DNA of 64,000 nt from an uncultured Thiohalocapsa sp. (GCF_913063425.1 NZ_CAJXYK010000001.1:124001-188000); one strand, 5' to 3'; positions 23,249 to 31,719 are shown, counted from the stretch's first letter. Numbers and translations are program-made. Notes: generated by a model from the letters alone, not told the origin.

Positions 23249-24565
23249 ATGCAAACCAACCTCCTCTCCGAGCTTGCGGACACCGATGCCGGCCGCGAGG
23301 CCGACCGCATCCTGCGCAGCTGTGTCCACTGCGGCTTCTGCACCGCCACCTGCCCCACCTACCAGCTGCTGGGCGACGAGCTGGACGGGCCCCGTGGGCG
23401 CATCTACCAGATCAAGTCCCTGCTGGAGGGTGACGCGCCGACGCGGACGGTGCAGACGCATCTCGACCGCTGTCTCACCTGCCTCAACTGCATGACCACC
23501 TGCCCATCCGGCGTGCAGTACGACAAGCTGCTGGCCACCGGCCGCGAGCTGGTGGAGCAGCAGGTGGACCGACCGCTCATGGAGCGTGTCATGCGCCGTG
23601 CGCTGCGGCTGCTGGTGCCCTATCCGCGCCGGCTGCTGCCCCTGGTCAAGCTGGGCCGGACCGTCAAGCCCCTGCTGCCGGCGGCGCTCAAGGCGAAGCT
23701 GCCGGACGGCGGCGAGCTGGGGCCGCTGCCGAGCCGCCGGCACCCGCGCCGGGTCATCATGCTGGAGAACTGCGCGGAGCCGGCGCTCACGCCCGCCGCG
23801 GTCGGTGCGGCGATTCGGGTGCTGGACGCCGTCGGCATCGAGGTGCTCCGTCCCGGCGGGGGCTGCTGCGGGGCGGTCAGCGAGCACCTCGCCGCCGCCG
23901 ACGAGGCCCGCGTCTTCATGCGCCGCAACATCGATGCCTGGTGGCCGTACATTGCACCGGATGCGGCACAGCCGGCGGAGGCCATCCTGGTCACCGCCAG
24001 CGGCTGCGGTGCCATGGTCAAGGACTATGGCCATCACCTGAAAGACGACCCGGCCTATGCTCACAAGGCGGCCCGCGTGTCTGCGCTGACCCGGGACCCG
24101 TCCGAGCTGCTCACGGCGACAGACCTGGCCCAGCTGCCGAGCCCAGTGGAGCAGGGCGTCCCGCAGCGTATCGCCTTCCATCCCCCCTGCACCCTGCAGC
24201 ACGGCCAGGGGCTCATGGGGCGGGTGGAGGCGCTGCTGCGCGACGCGGGCTTCGAGCTGCTGCCGGTGCGCGATGCCCACAGCTGCTGCGGCTCCGCCGG
24301 CACCTATTCCATCCTTCAGGCCGAGCTGTCCGGCCAACTGCGGGCGCGCAAGATCGAGGCCCTGCAGCAGGGCGGCCCGGCGCTCATCGCCACGGCCAAC
24401 GTCGGCTGCCAGACACACCTGGCGGGGGCCGCGGACGTGCCCGTGGTGCACTGGCTGGAGCTGTTCGATCCGGCGGCGTCGGTGCGCATCCGGCGGGAAC
24501 AGCCGCATGGGTCGGGCGCCCGGGGCGCAGGCATGGGGGCCGCCGAGCACCGGACTGCCGCCTGA
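23249..24565 (+). CDS. glcF: Glycolate oxidase iron-sulfur subunit GlcF
   Basis: A 438-residue protein with two 4Fe-4S motifs near the N-terminus (CVHCGFCTATCPTY at about 25 and CLTCLNCMTTCPSG at about 75) and two CCG domains (GGCCGAVSEHL near 208 and the C-terminal HSCCGSAGTYS near 345), the layout of GlcF and heterodisulfide-reductase-like subunits. It carries electrons from the GlcDE flavins to the quinone pool. The length agrees with the family (E. coli 407) with a short C-terminal extension. The start at ATG 23249 places the first cluster at normal spacing. Confidence 0.95.
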   Translation: MQTNLLSELADTDAGREADRILRSCVHCGFCTATCPTYQLLGDELDGPRGRIYQIKSLLEGDAPTRTVQTHLDRCLTCLNCMTTCPSGVQYDKLLATGRELVEQQVDRPLMERVMRRALRLLVPYPRRLLPLVKLGRTVKPLLPAALKAKLPDGGELGPLPSRRHPRRVIMLENCAEPALTPAAVGAAIRVLDAVGIEVLRPGGGCCGAVSEHLAAADEARVFMRRNIDAWWPYIAPDAAQPAEAILVTASGCGAMVKDYGHHLKDDPAYAHKAARVSALTRDPSELLTATDLAQLPSPVEQGVPQRIAFHPPCTLQHGQGLMGRVEALLRDAGFELLPVRDAHSCCGSAGTYSILQAELSGQLRARKIEALQQGGPALIATANVGCQTHLAGAADVPVVHWLELFDPAASVRIRREQPHGSGARGAGMGAAEHRTAA

Positions 24566-24668
24566 TTGCCAAGTCTTTTGCCCGGGGTCGGGGCAGACGG
24601 CCCGGGCAGGGGCTATCATGACGGGTTCGTGTCCGTCGGCCAGATTCCACAACAGGGAGGCCCAGCCC

Positions 24669-25157
24669 ATGACCCGAACCCGTTGCCTGACGGCAGCCAT
24701 GCTGGAGGAGGGGATGCGCCACGAGGCGCGGCTCGCCTTCACCCGCGAGCAGGTGGACCAGTACTGCGACCTGGTGGGCGACTACAACGCCATCCACCGC
24801 GACCTGGACGCCGCGCGCATGCGCTTCCCGGACATCCACGACATCGTGGTGCCGGGCGGCCTCATCCAGACGACGATCTCGGCGCTGTTCGGCACCCTGT
24901 TCCCGGGTGACGGCACCCTCGGGCTCACCTTCTGCCCGGAGCGCTTCCGCAGGCCGGTCTGCCCGGGTGACGAGATCGGCGTGACGCTGACCGTCTCCCG
25001 CATCCTGCGCGGCGGCATGGTGGACATGGCCATCGAGGTGCGCGACGCGGCCGGGGAGCCCCTGTCCTCGGGCACCGCGCGGCTGGTGGCGCCGGACCAG
25101 GCCTACCAGGACTGGTGGCAGGAGAACGTGGACGCCACCACCGAGAGCGGGTGCTGA
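24669..25157 (+). CDS. MaoC-like hot-dog domain protein
   Basis: A 162-residue protein. ATG 24669 follows GGGAGG. The core FTREQVDQYCDLVGDYNAIHRDLDAAR is the hydratase-2 motif (the D-x-N-x-I/P-x-H/I signature of MaoC enoyl-CoA hydratases, here DYNAIH), followed by VVPGGLIQTTISALFG and RRPVCPGDEIGVTLTV..RGGMVDMAIEVRDAAGE, the normal hot-dog order. It could be an (R)-specific enoyl-CoA hydratase or a thioester hydrolase/dehydratase without a known substrate. It follows glcF by 103 bp on the same strand. The substrate is not evident from context. Confidence 0.8.
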   Translation: MTRTRCLTAAMLEEGMRHEARLAFTREQVDQYCDLVGDYNAIHRDLDAARMRFPDIHDIVVPGGLIQTTISALFGTLFPGDGTLGLTFCPERFRRPVCPGDEIGVTLTVSRILRGGMVDMAIEVRDAAGEPLSSGTARLVAPDQAYQDWWQENVDATTESGC

Positions 25158-25259
25158 GCGGCATCTGCGAAGAGCCTCTCACCACCAATGCCACGCAGAG
25201 CGCGAAGACAACGCAGGAGCCGCCCCGGGTGCACCGGTGTCAGTCGGTACCCCGGGGAC

Positions 25260-25277
25260 GGCGGACTTCAGTCCGCC
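25260..25277. repeat. Palindrome GGCGGACT-TC-AGTCCGCC
   Basis: A perfect 8-bp stem with a 2-nt loop in the 141-bp gap between converging genes. It may serve as bidirectional terminator or be a single copy of the palindrome family at 21101. Confidence 0.6.
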
Positions 25278-25298
25278 GATGATCAGTGATCGCTGACC

Positions 25299-25883
25299 TC
25301 AGGTGTTTCGCGGCCTTGCAGCGGGCGCCCGAGCTTCTGCCCGATCTTCTCGAATCTTCTCCAGGATCACCCCCCAGGCGGCCAGCTTTTCCTCGAATGG
25401 CATCCCCGCATGCGCCGGGCTCGTGGACGGCAGCCGCAGGCGCTCGATACCGGCGTGCGGCTTGGTCAGCGTCGGCAGCACCCGGCGGCGGAACTCGCGC
25501 TCGGCGGTGCCGCCGTTGAAGGCGATGCAGCGGATGCTCGGGTGCGCCGCCAGCAGTGCCGCGAAATCGTTCACCTGCACCGTGTCCGGGCGGATGTCCG
25601 CATCCAGGCTGCCGGGCCGGGCGCAGGCGGCGATGACGTCCCAGAGCGCGATGCAGTGGTCGCGCAGCGCCTGGGCGCGGCCGGCATAGTCAGTCCCCGC
25701 CGGCAGCCCCAGCAGCTGTGCCATGATGGGCCAGAAGGCATTGCGCGGATGGCCGTAGTACTGCTGCGCCGCCAGCGACGCCTCGCTCGGCATGGAGCCC
25801 AGGATCAACAGCCGCGGCGCCTCCCCCAGCACCGGCGGAAAGGCCCGGCGGATGGGCGCCGCTTGCACGTCCGACCGGCTCAT
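25299..25883 (-). CDS. DNA-deoxyinosine (hypoxanthine) glycosylase, uracil-DNA-glycosylase superfamily
   Basis: A 194-residue protein. LLILGSMPSEASLAAQQYYGHPRNAFWPIMAQLLG near residue 25-60 is the catalytic-strand signature of the hypoxanthine-DNA glycosylase (family 6 UDG) group, with the GSMPS loop in place of the GEAPG/GINPG of other UDGs and the HPRNAFW segment. CIAFNGGTAEREF near 117 and the RLPSTSPAHAG C-terminal loop complete the superfamily pattern. It removes deaminated adenine (and perhaps uracil) from DNA in base-excision repair. The Arg/Ala-rich last 20 residues are not conserved. Confidence 0.88.
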   Translation of the reverse strand: MSRSDVQAAPIRRAFPPVLGEAPRLLILGSMPSEASLAAQQYYGHPRNAFWPIMAQLLGLPAGTDYAGRAQALRDHCIALWDVIAACARPGSLDADIRPDTVQVNDFAALLAAHPSIRCIAFNGGTAEREFRRRVLPTLTKPHAGIERLRLPSTSPAHAGMPFEEKLAAWGVILEKIREDRAEARAPAARPRNT

Positions 25884-25905
25884 GCGTTGGGGTGGGGGGC
25901 GCGCG

Positions 25906-26832
25906 TCAGCTGCTGACGATCACGGCGACGCCCGCCACCATCAGCGCGCCTGCGGCAAGGTGCGAGCGCAGGCCCGTTTCCCCGAACACCAGCGCGCCGT
26001 AGAGGATGCCGAAGAGCAGGCTGGTGCGCTTGACGGCGAGCATGTAGGCCACCTCTACCCGGGCGATGGCCAGGAAGTGGGTGTAGGCCATGAGCCCATG
26101 GAGGGCGGCCACCCCGAGCACCGCGCGGGGCCGGCGCAGCAGCCCGCCGGGACCGAAGAGCGCAAGCCGGGGGGAAGGAGCCGCCGCGCCGGCCGCCCGC
26201 CCGATCCGCAGCGGCAGCGCCCACACCAGCGGCATCGTGAGCCCCAGCACCAGAAAATAGAACGGCCCGAAGTGGGTCGGCGGCAGGTAGTCCAGCACCG
26301 CCTTGCCCATGGTGGCCGTGAAGCCGTACAGCAGCGCCACCAGCAGCATCATCCGCGAGCCTGGCTCCCAGAAGATCGCCGCCAGGGGTGCGGCCCAGCT
26401 GCGCAGGTCGCCAAGCCTGGCATGGCGGACGTTCAGCAGCCAGGCGCCCGCCACCACCAGCAGCACGCCGAGCGCGCCCGTCAGCGACACCTGCTCCCCC
26501 AGCAGCCAATCGGCGATGGCGAGCACGAACACCGGCGTGAAGGCGAGATACGGCAGGGTCAGCGACAGCGGATGATCGCGGATGGCGGCCATGTACAGCA
26601 GCATGGCCGCGATCTCCAGCGGCAGCATGGCCGCGAGCCAGCCCCAGAAGGGTGCCGGCAGGGTCCAGGGCGCCGGCATGCCGATGAGCAGCGGCGCCAG
26701 CAGCAGCCCGCTCACGGAGAAGCGCACGACGCTCACCTCCGCGGCGGTGTAATCGCCGAGCCAGGCCTTGGTGGCGGCATCCGCAGACGCCAGGGCCGCC
26801 GCGGACAGCAGCGCGAGCAGGAGCCAGTCCAT
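25906..26832 (-). CDS. EamA/DMT-family membrane transporter
   Basis: A 308-residue protein with about ten hydrophobic segments arranged as two five-helix EamA repeats (first repeat residues 1-135, second from about 170). Visible family features are the SVVRFSVSGLLLAPLL helix, LPYLAFTPVFVLAIADWLLGEQVS ending the first repeat and AVKRTSLLFGILYGALVFGETG ending the second. Drug/metabolite transporters export small metabolites or amino acids; the substrate cannot be read from sequence. Start at ATG 26832. It lies 22 bp downstream (minus strand) of no coupled gene except the glycosylase that follows it. Confidence 0.85.
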   Translation of the reverse strand: MDWLLLALLSAAALASADAATKAWLGDYTAAEVSVVRFSVSGLLLAPLLIGMPAPWTLPAPFWGWLAAMLPLEIAAMLLYMAAIRDHPLSLTLPYLAFTPVFVLAIADWLLGEQVSLTGALGVLLVVAGAWLLNVRHARLGDLRSWAAPLAAIFWEPGSRMMLLVALLYGFTATMGKAVLDYLPPTHFGPFYFLVLGLTMPLVWALPLRIGRAAGAAAPSPRLALFGPGGLLRRPRAVLGVAALHGLMAYTHFLAIARVEVAYMLAVKRTSLLFGILYGALVFGETGLRSHLAAGALMVAGVAVIVSS

Positions 26833-26894
26833 GTTGAGTGTGGGGTCGGTTGGCGGGTGACGGCGTCCGGTCCGGGCTTCGATTCGGGCTGCGA

Positions 26895-27563
26895 TCAGGC
26901 GTCGGCCGGGTCGAAGGCATAGCCCAGGAGCTCGATGTCGCGGGCGAAGTGATCCGCCACCAGGGCGGCGGTGGCGTCGTCGTAATAGCCGCGGTAGTCG
27001 CGCTCGCGGTCCGCGGCCCGGCGGCGATGCGGCAGCGTCACGCCGGCGAGCCCGATGCGCCGGCAGGCCTCGTCGAAGTCCTCGTGCAGGCGCTCGTAGC
27101 GGCCGATGAAGTCCACCACGATGTCGCCGTGCAGGTCGATGAGATAGTCCGTCTGCAGCTCGATGGAGGTGTCCACATGGAATTGGTAGGGCCGCGCCGG
27201 GTCCAGCTTCCAGCGCAGAAAGTCCGCGAAATCCTCGTGGCCGCCCAGGAACTGCGGACGCTCGCGGCGGATGTGGTGGAAGGAGCTGACCTGAAGGTCC
27301 CAGGGATTGCGCACGAAGGCGAACTTGAACAGCGCATCGAACCACTCCTTCGGCAGCAGCTCCTTGGCGGCGACGACCTTGGCGTGCCGCGGCAGCTTGG
27401 TGGCGATGCGATGCCCGCTCAGATGACTGAACCGGCTGCACAGGAACATGGGCCAGTACCAGGGGTCCGCCCAGCGCCGGCCCTGGAGCGCCGCGCGCAC
27501 GCTGGTGCCGCCGGTCTTGGCGATGTGCACGAACAGAAAACGGTGTTTGGGCGACAGCAGCAT
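26895..27563 (-). CDS. Sulfotransferase family protein
   Basis: A 222-residue protein. RFLFVHIAKTGGTSVRAAL at the N-terminus is the PAPS 5'-phosphosulfate-binding loop, and FKFAFVRNPWDLQVSSFHH near residue 85-100 the 3'-phosphate-binding segment with Arg and Ser. It ends with ERDYRGYYDDATAALVADHFARDIELLGYAFD, typical of type-2 bacterial sulfotransferases acting on carbohydrate acceptors. It probably sulfates a cell-surface or exopolysaccharide group using PAPS. No polysaccharide genes are adjacent, so the acceptor is unknown. Downstream is the EamA transporter, 62 bp away on the same strand. Confidence 0.87.
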   Translation of the reverse strand: MLLSPKHRFLFVHIAKTGGTSVRAALQGRRWADPWYWPMFLCSRFSHLSGHRIATKLPRHAKVVAAKELLPKEWFDALFKFAFVRNPWDLQVSSFHHIRRERPQFLGGHEDFADFLRWKLDPARPYQFHVDTSIELQTDYLIDLHGDIVVDFIGRYERLHEDFDEACRRIGLAGVTLPHRRRAADRERDYRGYYDDATAALVADHFARDIELLGYAFDPADA

Positions 27564-27654
27564 GGGGCGGCATTGTAGCGGGTCGGGTGCGGGGGCGGCT
27601 GTTTGGGCTGGTTAGGCTGCGGCGCGCGAGGATGCGCGGGAGAGGACGTGAAGA

Positions 27655-27790
27655 GGGGCACGCGAAGGCGCGAAGGCGCGAAGGGCGGGACGCGGTTGGG
27701 GCACGCGAAGGCGCGAAGGCGCGAAGGCGCGAAGGGCGGGGCACGGAGAGGACACGCGAAGACGCGAAGAGGCGAAGGACCGAAGGGCCT
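27655..27790. repeat. GCGAAGG-type microsatellite-like repeat array
   Basis: Runs of CGCGAAGG, GCGAAGGC and CGCGAAGA units interrupted by GGGCGGGRCRCG. The open frames across it (both strands) are low-complexity and show no protein family, so this 404-bp gap (27564-27967) is treated as non-coding. Confidence 0.7.
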
Positions 27791-27828
27791 CTTGTGCGCG
27801 TTCCGGCGCTGGGGCCGTTGCGGTGCCC

Positions 27829-27854
27829 TGTGGGAGCGGCGTCCCCGCCGCGAC
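27829..27854. repeat. REP element of the GTGGGAGCGGC type
   Basis: TGTGGGAGCGGC followed by GTCCCCGCCGCGAC forms an imperfect hairpin (GCGGC-GTCCCC-GCCGC). The sequence is the head of the well-known REP family of Pseudomonas-like genomes. Other copies: 41671-41755, inside valS at 56011-56069 and a variant at 62698. Confidence 0.75.
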
Positions 27855-27967
27855 GAGGGCGTGCGGATGCTGCCGGAGCCGTCCGGCCCGCGCAACGCCG
27901 CAGTGGCGTTCCTGTCGCCCCCGTTGCCCATCGCGCCGATGCCTGAGCCCTGCGGCGGCGCTGGTCC

Positions 27968-29443
27968 TCAGCCGCCCTCGACGTGGCGCTTGACGGTGCG
28001 CCGGTCCAGCCCCGTCACCCGCGCCACGGCCTCGTAGGTGCCGAGCTGGTCGTAGAGCCGCCGGCAATAGCCGCGCAGCAGCGCCGCAGCGTCGAGCCGG
28101 CCCGCGGCGGCCGCGTCGAGCCAGGCGTCCGTGCCGGTGGGCTGCGGCAGCGGGTCCGGTGCGCAGCCGCCGGTGAGGATGATGCGCCGGATGGCCTGCT
28201 CCAGCTCGCGCACGTTGCCGGGCCAGGCGTAGTCCCGCGGCAATGCGTCCAATGCCTTCAGCACCCGCGGGCGCAGCGCAGCGGCGGCCTCGTCACCGGC
28301 GAGCCGCGCGAGCAGGGCGTCCACCAAGTCGTGCAGCTCCGCGGGGCTGGCCGCCAGGCGCTCGCGCAGTGTCGGCAGGACGATGATGTTGGCGGACAGG
28401 CGATAGAACAGGTCCCGGCGGAAGCCGTCGTCGCCCAACAGCTCGGCGAGCGGCCGGTTGGTGGCCGCCACCACGCGGCCGGCGAAGCGCCGCTCCTCGT
28501 GGCTGCCCACCGGGGAGAAGGTCCGCTCCTGGAGCAGGCGCAGCAGCTTGGTCTGGACGGCCAGCGAGAGGTCGCCGATCTCGTCCAGAAACAGCGTGCC
28601 CTGGGCATCGCAGCGGGCGAAGAGCCCCTCGTGGTGGTCCACGGCGCCGGTGAAGGCGCCCTTGCGGTGGCCGAAGAGCTCGGACTCGATGAGCGATTCG
28701 GACAGCGCCGACAGGTTGGTGGCGATGAAGCCCGCCTCGATGCCGCGCGCAAAGCCGTCGCCGGCGTCGTTGAGCGGGATGACGCCGGAGCGGCCCATGG
28801 CCGCCGCCGCCTGCCCCTTGCCGGTGCCCGTCTCGCCGAGGAGCAGCGTGGGGAAGTCCTGAAGCCGCTCCCACAGCAGCAGCGCATAGGTGGCCAGATC
28901 CGCCGTGAACACGCTGTTCCATAGCGCCTGGCGCAGGACGCGCATGGGTGCACTGCGGCCCACCAGTGCCTGATCGATGAAGAAATAGGCCCGCCGCAGC
29001 TGGTAGTAGAGCGCGATCCAGCGCCGGCACTCGGCCGGCTCGAAGCCGTAGCCCGCCAACGCCTCCGTCAGCTCCTGCCTGAGTCCCCGGCCGAGCCCGC
29101 CGCTGCCGCCGCGCGCGATGAGTGGGTCGAAGCGCTCGCCGAAGCGCTGATAGCAGTGGAAGAGAAAAACCCGGCGCATCAGTGCCTGGTCCTCGCCGGT
29201 GAAGTCCTGGAGTTGGGAGCGCCCGCGCGCCGCGAGTGCCTGCAGCCTGGCATCGAGGCCCGGCATCAGCCGGTGATACTCCGCCGCCTGGGAGACGAGC
29301 TCAGCCGTCGGCGCCGGCTCCGCGTCGCCCAGCAGTCGCGCCAGCCGGCCGCGATCCGCTGCGAAGGGATTGGCGAACACCGTCTCGCAGAGCAGGCGAA
29401 AATAGGCGCGCTCGTCGGGGCTGAGGTGGCGTTGCTGCGGCAA
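27968..29443 (-). CDS. Sigma-54-dependent activator with unusual N-terminal domain
   Basis: A 491-residue enhancer-binding protein. Residues about 1-175 are a helical domain with no receiver, PAS or GAF signature (ERAYFRLLCETVFANPFAADR..., WIALYYQLRRAYFFIDQALVG). The AAA+ domain follows, with Walker A LLGETGTGKGQAA, ELFGHRKGAFTGA, Walker B GTLFLDEIGDL and FRRDLFYRLSANII. A short Fis-like helix-turn-helix (YEAVARVTGLDRRTVKRHV) ends the protein. The GAFTGA loop is intact, so it should activate sigma-54 RNA polymerase. The inducing signal is unknown, and its target is not obvious in the window. The flanks are repeat-rich. Confidence 0.88.
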   Translation of the reverse strand: MPQQRHLSPDERAYFRLLCETVFANPFAADRGRLARLLGDAEPAPTAELVSQAAEYHRLMPGLDARLQALAARGRSQLQDFTGEDQALMRRVFLFHCYQRFGERFDPLIARGGSGGLGRGLRQELTEALAGYGFEPAECRRWIALYYQLRRAYFFIDQALVGRSAPMRVLRQALWNSVFTADLATYALLLWERLQDFPTLLLGETGTGKGQAAAAMGRSGVIPLNDAGDGFARGIEAGFIATNLSALSESLIESELFGHRKGAFTGAVDHHEGLFARCDAQGTLFLDEIGDLSLAVQTKLLRLLQERTFSPVGSHEERRFAGRVVAATNRPLAELLGDDGFRRDLFYRLSANIIVLPTLRERLAASPAELHDLVDALLARLAGDEAAAALRPRVLKALDALPRDYAWPGNVRELEQAIRRIILTGGCAPDPLPQPTGTDAWLDAAAAGRLDAAALLRGYCRRLYDQLGTYEAVARVTGLDRRTVKRHVEGG

Positions 29444-29629
29444 GGTCAGTCCGGCACAGGGTGGTGGGACAGGGGGCGGGGCAGGGTGCGCTGCGATGGT
29501 CCTCGATCATAACGCCGGCCACCTGGTCAGCTGACTGCTGAGTCAGGTCATCCCGGCCTGACACAATCAGGGCTGGAAGCGGTGACGACGCAGGGTGCGC
29601 CCGCGTGTGGGGGATTCGCCATCAAACAA

Positions 29630-29691
29630 GAGAGGTTGCCTCTCGTTCCCGGGCTCGGCCCGGGAATGCGGCGCGCGAGGCTCTGCCTCGC
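29630..29691. repeat. Three consecutive hairpins with triplet loops
   Basis: GAGAGG-TTG-CCTCTC (29630-29644), TTCCCGGGC-TCG-GCCCGGGAA (29646-29666) and GCGAGGC-TCT-GCCTCGC (29675-29691), nearly back to back. Upstream of the sigma-54 activator and downstream of the PIN gene. Each has a perfect stem, so the trio is a composite intergenic repeat rather than a simple terminator. Confidence 0.75.
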
Positions 29692-29732
29692 CTCTGCTGC
29701 GCGCATATCGTGCCGCGCAGACGCAGTGGGGA

Positions 29733-30272
29733 TCAGTGAAACGGATCGCGCCCGCTCGGGAGGAAGCGGGCGCGGTCGCGGATGGCGATCAACGCACTGC
29801 GGACTTCCCCAGCCGACGGGCCAAGCCGGTCCACCCACCGATTCAGCACCGCCGGCGTCGTCAGCACCAGCACGCCCGCCTCACCGGCCAGGCGGATCGC
29901 CTTGCGGTCGTCGGTGGCGAGCTGCCAGCTACGGCACCGGGCGATGGCGAGCGCCATGGCCTCGCCGTCGTCCAGCTCGGCGGCCAAGGCGACGTAGGCG
30001 GCCAGCTCCGCCTCGGTCTCAGGACGGACGACGGTCAGTAGGCCGCTTTCGATGTGTGGATCAAGCAGGATCGGCTCGCGCGCAGCGTCGGCCGTGCTCG
30101 AGTGGACATCATCGGCGGCGGGTTCGGCGCCTCGCCGCAGGAACAGCGCCTCGGCCAACACTGCCTCCGGCAGTATCCAGCGGAGCCCAAGCTCGCCGAG
30201 CCAGGTTTCGAGCGCATCTGCGGCGGCGAGGTTGATGAGGCAGCAGGCGTCCAGAACGACGCTATCGGACAT
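29733..30272 (-). CDS. PIN-domain protein coupled to XRE-ImmA gene
   Basis: A 179-residue PIN-fold protein: VVLDACCLINLAAAD at the N-terminus, LPEAVLAEALFL near 35, LDDGEAMALAIAR near 105 and LATDDRKAIRLAGEAGVLVLTTPAVL near 125, giving the acidic D, E, D/E and D residues of a PIN active site. The ATG at 30272 is used. A GTG at 30290 adds six residues and overlaps the upstream stop as GTGA, so the true start may be that GTG with translational coupling. It is the last gene of a three-gene minus-strand operon. PIN proteins paired with XRE-peptidase regulators are probably toxin-like RNases. Confidence 0.78.
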   Translation of the reverse strand: MSDSVVLDACCLINLAAADALETWLGELGLRWILPEAVLAEALFLRRGAEPAADDVHSSTADAAREPILLDPHIESGLLTVVRPETEAELAAYVALAAELDDGEAMALAIARCRSWQLATDDRKAIRLAGEAGVLVLTTPAVLNRWVDRLGPSAGEVRSALIAIRDRARFLPSGRDPFH

Positions 30273-30286
30273 GGCCCAGGCCGGCG

Positions 30287-31501
30287 TCACGACGCCAAGT
30301 CGAACAGCGACAGCTGCTCCGGCATCTGCACGGACTGCGCGTCGCCGTCCGCATCCAGATCGCGGGAGGTGAGCGTGGCGTCGACGATCTCGCGGGCCGT
30401 GACGCGGTCGGTGCGCAGGAAGCGGGCGAGCTGACCTTCGCTGATGGCCGCTTTAAGGTAGGCCTGCACCGCGAGGTAGCGGTACCGCTCGGGGAAGGGG
30501 TCCTCCGAGGGCGGACGCGTCGGCAGCCCGAGCAGCTGCCGGGCGGCGCCGGGCTTGAAGCCGCGCTCTGCGAGTGCCTCCCAGGTGCCGCGGGGCAGGA
30601 GGCCGACGTCCTCCAGCCGCAGCGCGGCCGCGTGCACCGATACGTAGAAGTGGTGTGCGAGCCGGCTCAGGTCGGCGGTCTGGAAGTCCCCGCTGCGCTC
30701 CGTGATGGCGAGAAAACTCCGGCGGATGGCCGTCTCCGGCATCAGGAAGCTCGCCGCGAAGGCATCCGCGAAGCGCTCTGACAGGGGCTTGCGCTTGGCC
30801 GGCTGGACGTAATCGACGCCGGGCTTGTGGCGATCCGCAAGGAAGTGCGCGTATTCGTGCGACAGCGTCCAGCGCCGGCGTTCCGGCGGGTGCTTGCGGT
30901 TGATGAGGATGCAGTAGCCGAGGTCCGGCACAAAGGCGTAGAGGCCGGCGAGCCGCGAGGGCAGGCTGCCGTAGAAGACATGCACACCGGCCTGTTCCAC
31001 CAGGGAGCGCAGATCAACGATGGGTTGATCGCCCAGGTGCAGCCGGGAGCGCTCGCGGATCGCCACGTCTTCGGCGAAGGCCGCTACCTCCACGCGCTGC
31101 GGTACCGAGACCTCGGGCGCGAAGTCCCGAAACGGCTCGCTGCCAGTGAGCCTTTCAAGCGCCCGATAGTCGTCGGCAAAGGCCGTCAACTCTCCGATGA
31201 CCGCTTGCAGCTCTGCGCTCATCTCCGTTCGCAGGGACGCGCGCAAGTGCGGCTCGATGGGTTGCGGTGCGGGACTTGGACGGACAATCTCGTTCAGGGT
31301 GCGCCCATACAGCCTCGCCAGCTTGACCACTTCATCGGGCTTCACCGCCCGTGTGCCCTTTTCGATGGCGATCAGGGTCGGTCGGCTGACGCCCAACTGT
31401 TCAGCGGCCTCCTGCTGCGTGAGTCCGGCGGCCTTGCGGGCCGCCAGCAGGCGTGCGGCGATGACGCCGATGTCTGCTTCAGAAATCTGATGCATTGGCA
31501 T
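30287..31501 (-). CDS. XRE-family regulator fused to ImmA/IrrE metallopeptidase
   Basis: About 404 residues. Residues about 10-70 are a Cro/C1 helix-turn-helix (LLAARKAAGLTQQEAAEQLGVSRPTLIAIEKGTR). The central part (YGSLPSRLAGLYAFVPDLGYCILIN) leads to the zinc-metallopeptidase motif LSHEYAHFLADR (HExxH with downstream FADAFAASFLMPE, the third ligand region) at about 235-270. ImmA/IrrE-type peptidases cleave repressors or anti-repressors, and the XRE domain gives self-regulation or DNA targeting. The ATG at 31501 is used; a TTG at 31510 would overlap the upstream small ORF stop as TTGA. Followed by a coupled PIN gene, it forms a probable toxin-antitoxin or stress-response module. Confidence 0.88.
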   Translation of the reverse strand: MPMHQISEADIGVIAARLLAARKAAGLTQQEAAEQLGVSRPTLIAIEKGTRAVKPDEVVKLARLYGRTLNEIVRPSPAPQPIEPHLRASLRTEMSAELQAVIGELTAFADDYRALERLTGSEPFRDFAPEVSVPQRVEVAAFAEDVAIRERSRLHLGDQPIVDLRSLVEQAGVHVFYGSLPSRLAGLYAFVPDLGYCILINRKHPPERRRWTLSHEYAHFLADRHKPGVDYVQPAKRKPLSERFADAFAASFLMPETAIRRSFLAITERSGDFQTADLSRLAHHFYVSVHAAALRLEDVGLLPRGTWEALAERGFKPGAARQLLGLPTRPPSEDPFPERYRYLAVQAYLKAAISEGQLARFLRTDRVTAREIVDATLTSRDLDADGDAQSVQMPEQLSLFDLAS

Positions 31502-31506
31502 CGTGC

Positions 31507-31695
31507 TCAATGTCTTGTTGTAGGAGCAACTCTCTTGAGCGTGAGGCTCAGCACTCGAAGCACTTCCTGAGCAAGCTCATTCGGGCTCGCGCCCTCTTGA
31601 ATGAGGCGGCGCGCCTGATTCCACCGAGGGCTGGTTTTAGGTCCAGGGTCTCGTTCTCGGCCATAGGTAAACCGCCGCTTGTGCGATGGGGGCAT
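31507..31695 (-). CDS. Small basic protein, first gene of the XRE-ImmA-PIN operon
   Basis: A 62-residue, Arg/Lys-rich protein (PPSHKRRFTYGRERDPGPKTSPRW..., then ARRLIQEGASPNELAQEVLRVLSLTL). No known family is recognised; the second half looks like a helical pair. It begins ATG 31695 (GTG 31698 also possible), about 20 nt after a good promoter, and its TGA overlaps a TTG possible start of the next gene. Its place and coupling argue that it is real. Role unknown: a regulator or an antitoxin is possible. Confidence 0.55.
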   Translation of the reverse strand: MPPSHKRRFTYGRERDPGPKTSPRWNQARRLIQEGASPNELAQEVLRVLSLTLKRVAPTTRH

Positions 31696-31719
31696 CACGA
31701 TTTGATTGTTGTCGACGAT

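Noticed and set aside
27603-28037. Open frames over the GCGAAGG repeat
   Set aside because: Arg/Glu-rich repeat translations on both strands with no family support; the real gene here is the sigma-54 activator on the minus strand.
30290-30290. GTG start of the PIN gene with GTGA overlap as the main call
   Set aside because: Kept as an alternative only; the ATG at 30272 gives the usual short PIN N-terminus, and neither has a strong ribosome-binding site.
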